Of a stretch of DNA of 64,000 nt, positions 56,256 to 64,000 are shown in pieces. Within the stretch, counting starts at the first letter, position 1. Every line of letters begins with the position of its first letter. Below the pieces are notes generated by a model. The model was given only the letters and a program-made list of their open reading frames with translations, was not told the origin of the DNA and did not search any database. The stretch comes from Eupeodes corollae (lineage: Eukaryota > Arthropoda > Insecta > Diptera > Syrphidae), in NCBI RefSeq assembly GCF_945859685.1, contig NC_079147.1, positions 67,610,946 through 67,674,945 on the forward strand, written 5' to 3'. A program made the translations under genes and the position numbers.

Positions 56256-59200
56256 CTTTGATGTTCAATTGGTAGACATGTGCATTCAAGAGGACACAAG
56301 CGTCCACAGGTTTTTCCCAAAACCCACCTCTGTCTATCAACTCTTACTCTCACCTCCCTGCGGTGAACATAAGGTGCCTAGTACCTCAACTGGAGATTGG
56401 GTTCAAACCCAGTGGAAAGTTTTTGGGCGCAGCAAACGAGAAAGGGGGAGAAGTGTTTCCTTCCACTAAGGCACCTCTCCTTATCCAGGCGGCAGCGGAC
56501 GAATTCTCGAGATTAAACCAACGGTGGCGTCTACAGTTCCAGTAAGGTTGAACTACTTAGTGAACACCTTATAAGACTTCGTCGACATATTCGAAGCCCA
56601 AGCCTGTAAGGAGTAGTTTATCTGGCTCCCCTTCCTTATAGCTATATTAAGGATCTGGCAGTTTAGGTTGGGGGTTGTGCCGTCGGGGTGACTTCCTGGC
56701 CACGTAAAAAAAAACCATTAGCTGAGGCACAATACCATTAGCTGCTAAGGACAAACAAACCTCGAATATGGACGGATTCAATGTTGACAACCCACGTAAA
56801 CGAAAAAAGGGCAACGAACATGGGATCTGTACGTGGAATGTTAGGTCCCTTATCTGACCACGTGCAGTCGAACAATTAGCGGAAGCCCTAAACTGCTGCA
56901 AGGTAGATATTACCGCCATTCAAGAAGTGCGATGTATACTACGGGGACTGCTACCGAGAACAAAGACAGCTTCTATTTGGGTGTGGATTTGTTGTTGGAA
57001 CTAGACTCAGGCAAAAAGTCTTGATGTTCAACAGTGTGAGCGAGCGCATCACGACAATCTGTATCAAGGCTGAATTCGCCAACATAAGCCTCATGTGCGC
57101 GCATGCCCCAACAGAGGAGAAAGATGAAGACACCAAAGACATATTCTTCGAGATCTTGAACAAGACATATGAGCAGTGCCCTGGCTATGACATTAAAATT
57201 GTCTTAGGAGATTTTAATGCCAAGCTAGCAAGAGAATCTTTGGTGGCGCAATCAGGAGATACAACCTGCACGACACCACCTCCGACAACGGATTCAGGCT
57301 GATCGATTTCGCTGCGGGGCGAGACGTTCTGGTGGCTAGTACGTAGTTCACACATCTCAATATCCACAAGTTTACATGGAAATCTCCTGATCAATCAACC
57401 GTCAACCAGATTGACCACATTGCGATCGACGCACGACACTTCTCCAGTATCCAGGATATTCGAACATTCCGAGATTCCAACATTGACTCGGACCACGACC
57501 TCGTCGTAGCCAAGGTGACGTATTTCACCTTGGCTATCCCGATCCAAGCCAAAACAAGAAAGTACTGTGAGAAGATTCGACGTTAGACGGCTACAATCGC
57601 AAGAGACTGCCATGTCCTTTTCCAATCAAGTCTCTAATAACCTCTTAAGGAGTCATATGCTGCCTTCATTAAGCATTAAAAACCAGTAGCAACATTGCCT
57701 TGCAGCCATCAGAGATGCCGCCTTTAGGTTTCACATGGCCACAACAACCGAGCTCCACGAGCAGAAGCTTAGGCTTCTAAGATGGAAAAAAGGAGAGCAT
57801 GAGAAGCGCGCAATCGAGGATATAGAGGGATGTCACAACAGGAATGAGGTTCGAAAATTTTACCAGAAAGTAAGAAACACCTCCCAAAGGTACAAGCCAC
57901 GAACCGAAGCCTAAAAAGACGATCAGGATATATGGAAATAGATAGAAAGATAATATGGAAAGACTACTTCTCCAAATTATATAATGGCAATGACGAATCG
58001 AATTCCGCTGTAATTACATAGATAGTAGGGAGCATGTACCAACTCATCTGCAAAATATGGTCGGAAGAAAGCATGCCGGATCTCAGCCTAGAATGCCCGA
58101 TACATAAGAAAGGAGACCCTCTAAGCTGCGCCAACTACAGAGACATCAGTCTCCTTAAAATTGCATATAAGATCCTCTCTGCCGTATTATGTGAACAACC
58201 TGATAGATAGGTACTTATCAGTGTGGTTCAGACTAGGAAAGTCCACTATTCACAATACGACAGAACTTTGAAAAAACCCAGGAGCTTCAAATCGATACCC
58301 CCAAACATCTTTGTCGATTTTAAAGCCGCGTATGTCTAGTCTTGGTATCCCTGTCAAACTTATCCGTTTGTGCTGAATGACGATGGAGAATACACGCTGC
58401 TTTATTAAGGTCGGAAAAGATCTTACCGATGCATTTGATGTCAAAAAAGGTTTTGGACAAGGCGACGCACGCACTGTCATGCGACTTCTTAAATATCGTT
58501 CTGGAAAGAATTGTGCAAAACTCAACCGTCAACACTAGAGGCACAATCTTCCAAAGATCCATTTAATTCCTCGGATACGCAGATGATATTGACACAATTG
58601 GAAGATCAAAGCGTGATGTCATTGGAGCGTTTTTGAGCATTGCGGCGGAAGCGAAGAAGATGGGTTTAGTGGTCAATGAGGGCTAGACCAAGTGCATGCT
58701 GTCATCAAAAAATTACACTGATCAACGACATCTTGGACAATACGTCACCATGAACCGCTATAACTTTGAGGTAGTTAAGAACTTTGTCTACCTAGGCACC
58801 GCTATTAAGCGAAGAATAACTCTTGGAAATCGCCGCTTCTTTAGACTTAGAAGGCAATTAACAAGTAAAGTCCTCTCTCGAGCATCTAAAACCACTATCT
58901 ATATGGCACTGAGGCTTGGACCCTGTCAAAGAAAGATGAGAGCGTCTTAGGATCCTTCGAGAGAAAAATTCTTCAACGACGAACTGTACGGGCTGTACAG
59001 CGACACTGATCTGCTTAACAGAATTAAAGTCCAACGACTTAGATGGCCGGGTCATGTAGAGCAAATTGACATCAACACTCCATCCCGGAAGGTCTTCGAA
59101 TCCAATCACGAGGAACGGGGCAGTAGATTAAGACCGCAACTCAGGTGGCACACTCAGGTGTGTGAAGACCTCAACCAACTTGGCGTGCCAACCTTGAGAT

Positions 59201-59302
59201 AGCTAGGTAGGAACCGAACTGGATGGAAACGCATGTTGGGTGAGGCCCAGGTCCGCCCCGGACTGTAGCGCCACCTTAAGTGAGTAAGTAAGTAAGTAAT
59301 TT
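56256..59302 (+). mobile_element. RTE-type LINE, copy F (many deletions)
   Basis: Leader GATGTTCAATTGGTAGACAT, EN (LMCAHAPTEEKDEDTKDIFF; VLGDFNAKLARES; VNQIDHIAIDARH), a shortened linker, RT with gaps (GYADDIDTIGRSKRDVIGAF; FVYLGTAIKRRITLG, lacking the AEIK stretch), and a complete 3' end: GCGCCACCTTAAGTGAGTAA. The 3' end keeps three to four TAAG units. Subfamily 2. Many frameshifts. Confidence 0.85.
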
Positions 59303-59448
59303 GTAAAACTTAAGGAAATGCTACTTAAATTGGTAAACATTTGTTTTCGACTAAAAACTTGATTTTCGACTTAACTGTTTCTTGATGTGAATAATATTGT
59401 TGGTTAATTTAAAATTTGTAAGAATAATTCTACTCACAACTTTTTTAA

Positions 59449-59500
59449 CCCAACACGAAGTTGGGAAGTTATCAGTGTGGGTCGCATTCCAGCTTCTTTT
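59449..59500 (+). repeat. Minimal derivative of the noncoding repeat
   Basis: TTTTTTAACCCAACACGAAG, then TTGGGAAGTTATCAGTG, GTGGGTCGCATTCCAGC and TTCTTTT. The right end of the repeat, preceded almost directly by a left-end-like sequence, with all internal parts missing. Confidence 0.5.
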
Positions 59501-59579
59501 CAATGATAGGAGAAAGCATTGAAATTTCGATGTTTTAAACCTTCTACATAATTAAAAATTGGACAACTCCGTCGAGTAT

Positions 59580-60130
59580 AGAATTTAATGGACTAGTCAT
59601 ACGGTGCCATTAAAACTTCACTTCGAAGGACAAGACCGAGCATACTGTCATTAGAAAAAACAGTTCAATGGATTAAACAACATGCAACCAAGAGATTGTT
59701 TAGAATTCAAGACAAAATGGAGCCTTAAGGAACACTAGCATTTATTTTCAGCTTCTTTGAAACTGTAAAATACAACTTTTATTAAAGTGTAGTTTCTCGT
59801 TCTGATCCAACAAAGAAGAAATTCATCAAACATATCAAAAGCCTGATGTAAAATTCTATTAAACGCCTCTGAAATCTTATAGTTTTTTTTTTTTAAATCG
59901 ATGCGATGTAGAGATTTGTTTCAAATGTTTGGTTAGATAGCCATCAAACCAACGTTGGGCTTATCGCTATGAAAATTATACTTCCGGTCATTAGGAAGTT
60001 TTCCTTCTTCAAGATATTTCTTGTGCTGGGATTAATCATCAATCCATGACTTTAAAACGAAGGAACGCTATTGCGATTTAATGATAGTTAGGTAGCAAAG
60101 CAAACAGACATTCTCCATTTGATATCACCA
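59580..60130 (-). pseudogene. Degraded jockey-like LINE copy
   Basis: GGAGCCTTAAGGAACACTAG, ATTTATTTTCAGCTTC, CCGGTCATTAGGAAGTTTTC and AAGATATTTCTTGTGCTGG line up in order with 40985-41345 on the same strand. Too decayed for translation. Confidence 0.55.
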
Positions 60131-63100
60131 CTGGTTTCATATAAATTATAAGTTACTGGTAAATGTCCTAGCAAAAAGAACCTTCTTTGTTTCGCAGGAA
60201 TATTAAAAACAAAAACACGTATTTCGATTTCAATAATGCATTAAGTTCGCACTAACACGATTCAATTCAAGTTTTTTGTTCAATTAAAATTAAACCTAAA
60301 CAAATTTATTTATACAGCTTTCAACTTCATATCATTATATTTATATTGAAAAGGTTCTTTTAAGCTATAAGCATTGTGTCAATTGAATACACCAAGAAGG
60401 TCATGTCGCATTTTTGTATCTTTCTTTACCTTCTTTAAACTTGTCCGACCTTACTTCAACATTTTCGATTACTCATTCTTAAACCACATAAAATGACTAG
60501 CCAGTTGAATGACATGGAGACAATATAATAATATTATAATTCCAAAACATATATGCACCTATGTACATATGATCCTATAGATCCTGCGGCAATTATAATG
60601 AAACAATAATGTTGTCATAATAACGCCCTTGTATCATGTACATAGTGTCCATAAAAGCCCCTCATTTTCTGGCTACCTATACCCAAGTATTGGTATTCTT
60701 CTCACCATTCCATAAACAAGATAAATCCCTCCTAAGAACGATAAGTCTTTGTCCTAGAGAAGAAACTTGTTTGCCTATCTTAAATAAGACAGATATGGAT
60801 GATAAATCTTTAACCGAAAGATTGAAATTTACAAGTTTTGGTCGAATGAAAATTAAAGTTATGATTCATTGAAATTAATTATTTACATTTTTCAAAAAAA
60901 GACAAAAATGCATAAACATATCATCGAAATAGCAGCAGTATCATTTTCAAACCTTAAAAATAAAAAATGTTTAATTCCTTGCCCTGCAGACCAATCCTCT
61001 TTTTTGTATCAAGCATAAACCCAGGATCAAATAATATTTGGTTTTGACACAAATTCTATCTTTTTTGGTTCTTTATTTGTGAATGTGTTGTTGTTGTTGA
61101 GGACATTTCATTGAGTCCAGCGAACGTCGAAGACGATTTAATCCTTTTGAAGAGCTTCAGCATCCTGGAAAATTGTTCGCTTTCAAATGAGTTAAGCAAT
61201 TTTCATTTAATAAAGGCGATTAGTAAATGGCTGATTGGTTTCTATTTGCGGGCTGATGGGGATAACTAAGCGCTGCAAAAGTCGATTGCACGACACGATA
61301 GGACATCAACTCACTCAGAACATAATATATAGCTCCAGATCTTCTAGTTGTATACCATACAAAAAAAATTCCGCTTAGAAGACTCTACAAAAATATAGGA
61401 TAGAAAAATGTTTTCGTTTTTGTAATCTTTTTGCTTTTGCTATTTTACTTTTTCCCAAGAAGCAAAAATAATTCAACCAGCATTTTCCAATTACACAGTT
61501 GACCTCGCTTTGCAATTATTTTCTTTTGATGCCTGTAATGGGAAAAAATCATCTCAAAGGAACCAAACCATCGCCGAAAATTGAGCTTAAATGGAACAAG
61601 AAATGGGATTTCTGTCAGAAAGAGGATATTCCTCTCATTTTTTGTCCCATCCTTATCCCATCCCATCCTATCGCATCGAATCGCATCACATCATCATCGA
61701 AAAGGATATTGGATTATTGTCGCCATTTTGTTTGTTCATTATCAATCGTCGCTATCAGGCATTTCTATTATTATATTTGAATTGCAATAACTTTGATCTG
61801 ATTGGTTTTTTTGGATATTTTTTGGAGAGGTGCATCTGTGATGTTGTTCCAGCTTAAAGGAAAAATACATCATCTTCGTGGAAATCCGTGGCGTTGGAGT
61901 GGCGTGGCGCGGTGCGAAGATGAAAAAGAATTATTGTTTTTCATTATCAGGAAGTTCACTTGATGCGATGCCATCTTTTACTTTATTTCTTTTTTGTTTT
62001 TCTGCCCCCAAAGACGAAAGCCAAAAAGAAGATACAAATATACCTATACTCGTAGTATTTCCCAGGCAATGTCCTTGAGCTGAAGATTAAAAAGGCATAA
62101 ATTGTTCTTTGTCAAATGAACACGTATTTATCCAAGAATAATATAACAATGAGTCCTGTGATGCCTTTAGACCATATCGCATCGCACATGATGGACTGAG
62201 GCATTGAGGCATTGGGTTGGAGATGGATATGGAGCTGTAGTCTGAGTTATTGAGTGACTCCTTTTAAAAGAACAATGAAACAGGATTACACTCGGAGAAT
62301 CACATGGATTGTGGTTAATTCGATTTTTGTGCTGCCAGCCGATGCGATGGGTTTTCATTACACAGTGGTTTCAATTTTGTTCTACTTTTTTACTTATTTT
62401 TATTTTCTTCAAAGGTTTGAATTTCTTTCGTTTTTTTTTAATGTTGAAAAAATAAAAGAAAATTGAAGACAATAATTGGATCTTTGAATTCTAGGCTCTT
62501 TTTTTTTTCTTTCTTTGCAACAACTTGGGAACGTGACAAAATTATATGATCGGATTTTTGTGTGTTGGTGGAAAATATATGTACCCACTTTAAAAGCTGA
62601 TTTCTGGACTGTGAAGACCAAATTAATGGAATGTAAAGGTTTTTTTTATATTCCATTTTGATTCGATGTGGGGGTGGCATTTCAAATAACTAAACAAAAG
62701 TGTTTTGGGATTTTATTTAAGTTATTGGTCTGCATCAAGCTGATTACTTTAAGATTTTTCTTAAGCAGCAAAATTTTAAAAGGCAAATTAATACTATTAA
62801 TAAATTGTCATTCTTTAATAAATCCTTTTATAAAGAATGTTGTTTCTTAAGATATAAATATTTAAAATTAGGATTCAGCCACGCATTGAGTTACCAGAGA
62901 CGCATGAAATCGTATGTAGGTGGCCTCATATACCTTAACCCTAATTTACATTCTGACTTTTAAATGCTTGTTACTTTTGTGAAAATCAGTTCTTGGACTT
63001 GGGATACGAAATCAGTAAATAAAATTTCTTTTTTTCTTGTAAAAAAAAGGTTGTCCCTACTTGCCATTGGTCTTAAATTGTTAAATATCAAAATGTTAGG

Positions 63101-63149
63101 GAAAAACAGATTTGTTTAAAGCATTTGACATTCTCGATGTGCGGTTAAA
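60131..63149. other. No gene or TE recognised in 3 kb
   Basis: AT-rich unique-looking DNA. A CATCC/CATCG-rich run lies at 61648-61700. Open frames (for example 60636-60872, 61499-61857, 62254-62466) lack motifs and overlap one another in several frames, as chance frames do. Confidence 0.4.
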
Positions 63150-63240
63150 AAAAGAATCTATATACTTGACAGTACATTCGTAATTGAGCTCAAGGTTAAG
63201 CTGATGTACATTCCTAGAATTACGAGTATCATGACAGAAC
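63150..63240 (-). repeat. Jockey-like LINE tail fragment
   Basis: ACTTGACAGTACATTCGTAA and TTGAGCTCAAGGTTAAGCTG parallel 40430-40480. Confidence 0.5.
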
Positions 63241-63241
63241 A

Positions 63242-63570
63242 CTTATTTACTAACTTAAAGTGGCGCTATAGTCCGGCTTGGACCTTAGCCTCAACCAACA
63301 AGCGTCTCCAGCAAGATCGATCCCTACCTAGCTGCCTCCAGTTTTGCACTCAAAGTTGGTTGAGGTCTTCACCCACCTGAGTGCGCCACCTAACTCGGTC
63401 TTATATTACTGCACCGTCCATTGGGATTGGATTCGAAGACCTTCCGGGCTGGAGCGTTGATGTCCATTCGCTCTTTATGACCTAGCCATCTAAGCCGTTG
63501 GGCTTTAATTCTGCTAACTAGGTCAGTGTCGCTGTACAGCCCATACAGTTCGTCATCATATCTGTTATAT
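63242..63570 (-). pseudogene. RTE-type LINE 3' end fragment
   Basis: The minus strand gives part of the C-terminal ORF: VQLNRL-type block, GHKERMDINAPARKVFE, an RTRWRTQVGEDLNQL-like region, then CCGGACTATAGCGCCAC and the tail TTTAAGTTAGTAAATAAG. Subfamily 2. Typical 5'-truncated insertion. Confidence 0.78.
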
Positions 63571-64000
63571 TATTGAAAGACATTTATTAATATTTCAGTG
63601 TTCTTTATTTGAGCTTACAAAGTGAACTGGAAGACCAAGAAAAACTATCAAAAAGCGAGACCACCACGCTAGCCGATTATGTTATGCTTAGTCATTCATT
63701 TTAATGTTCATTTTGATATAATTGTTGTTTAGACAAGTATGCTTAGAGATGGGACATTATACATCATCTTCCTTCTTTTAATTTACAATGGAATTCAAAT
63801 AATAGCATTTAGATGTAAGGGTACAAATAATACATTAGTTATAATAATTTCATTATTTTATAATTTATGATGTATTATAGAACAATTCAAAATTTCATGC
63901 ATTAAAATTCAATTTTATTTTTTATTTTATTTTATTTATTTATTTATTTCATTTTTCGTGATTGCCTACAATCGGACTATCATGTGTGGATACTATTCTA
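63571..64000. other. AT-rich end of window
   Basis: No coding signal. A (ATTTT)n/(ATTT)n low-complexity run lies at 63911-63955. Confidence 0.5.

Noticed and set aside
61499..61857. Three overlapping open frames of 69-93 codons
   Set aside because: All three frames are open through a CATCC-type simple repeat; none has a domain.

Overview
The window looks like insect nuclear DNA, most likely from a fly (Diptera). It is AT-rich, has no bacterial-style operons, and is dominated by decayed retrotransposons and DNA transposons of the kinds common in fly genomes: RTE-type LINEs, RNase H-bearing LINEs, jockey-like LINEs, piggyBac-like and Tc1/mariner-like remnants, and a tRNA-derived SINE. The species cannot be named from the sequence alone. 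There is one assembly gap of 200 N (27832-28031). I found no complete, convincing host protein-coding gene.

Layout. 0-10.6 kb: SINE and Tc1/mariner fragments, a fly-type core promoter near 1.47 kb, then a nest. In this nest the C-terminal (2.6-3.2 kb) and N-terminal (9.6-10.3 kb) parts of a piggyBac-like transposase lie on the minus strand. They flank LINE fragments (3.3-4.0 and 9.1-9.6 kb), which in turn flank a 3.8-kb element with terminal inverted repeats (4657-8497). That element carries the only long open frame of the window, a DDE-like transposase candidate of about 850 codons broken by one in-frame TGA. 11.0-13.0 kb: a noncoding repeat with a ~175-bp tandem array inside. 13.1-15.0 kb: a decayed RTE copy. 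15-17.2 kb: little. 17.3-25.2 kb: a LINE split into an endonuclease part and an RT part by an RNase H fragment and RTE copy A, followed by RTE copy B. 25.2-32.5 kb: mostly unique-looking sequence with a few TE pieces. 32.5-36.6 kb: RTE copy C lies between two minus-strand RTE pieces. 36.6-40.2 kb: no genes seen, locally GC-richer. 40.2-43.5 kb: SINE, jockey-like LINE, SINE, RTE fragment. 43.5-51.8 kb: an RNase H-bearing LINE on the minus strand, with three later insertions that each show a target duplication and restore its reading frame when removed in thought. 52-56 kb: LINE scraps, a TATA promoter candidate, and a processed pseudogene of ribosomal protein L35A inside an RTE remnant. 56.3-59.3 kb: RTE copy F. 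59.5-64 kb: further scraps and unannotated DNA.

How the parts relate. Almost everything here is a record of successive insertions rather than a set of cooperating genes. RTE copies fall into two subfamilies that share a 5' leader and a TAAG-rich 3' tail. The SINE shares its 3' tail with the RTE elements, which suggests it was mobilised by them. The best candidate for something little described is the 4657-8497 inverted-repeat transposon with its DDE-like gene; second is the noncoding repeat with an expandable 175-bp array.
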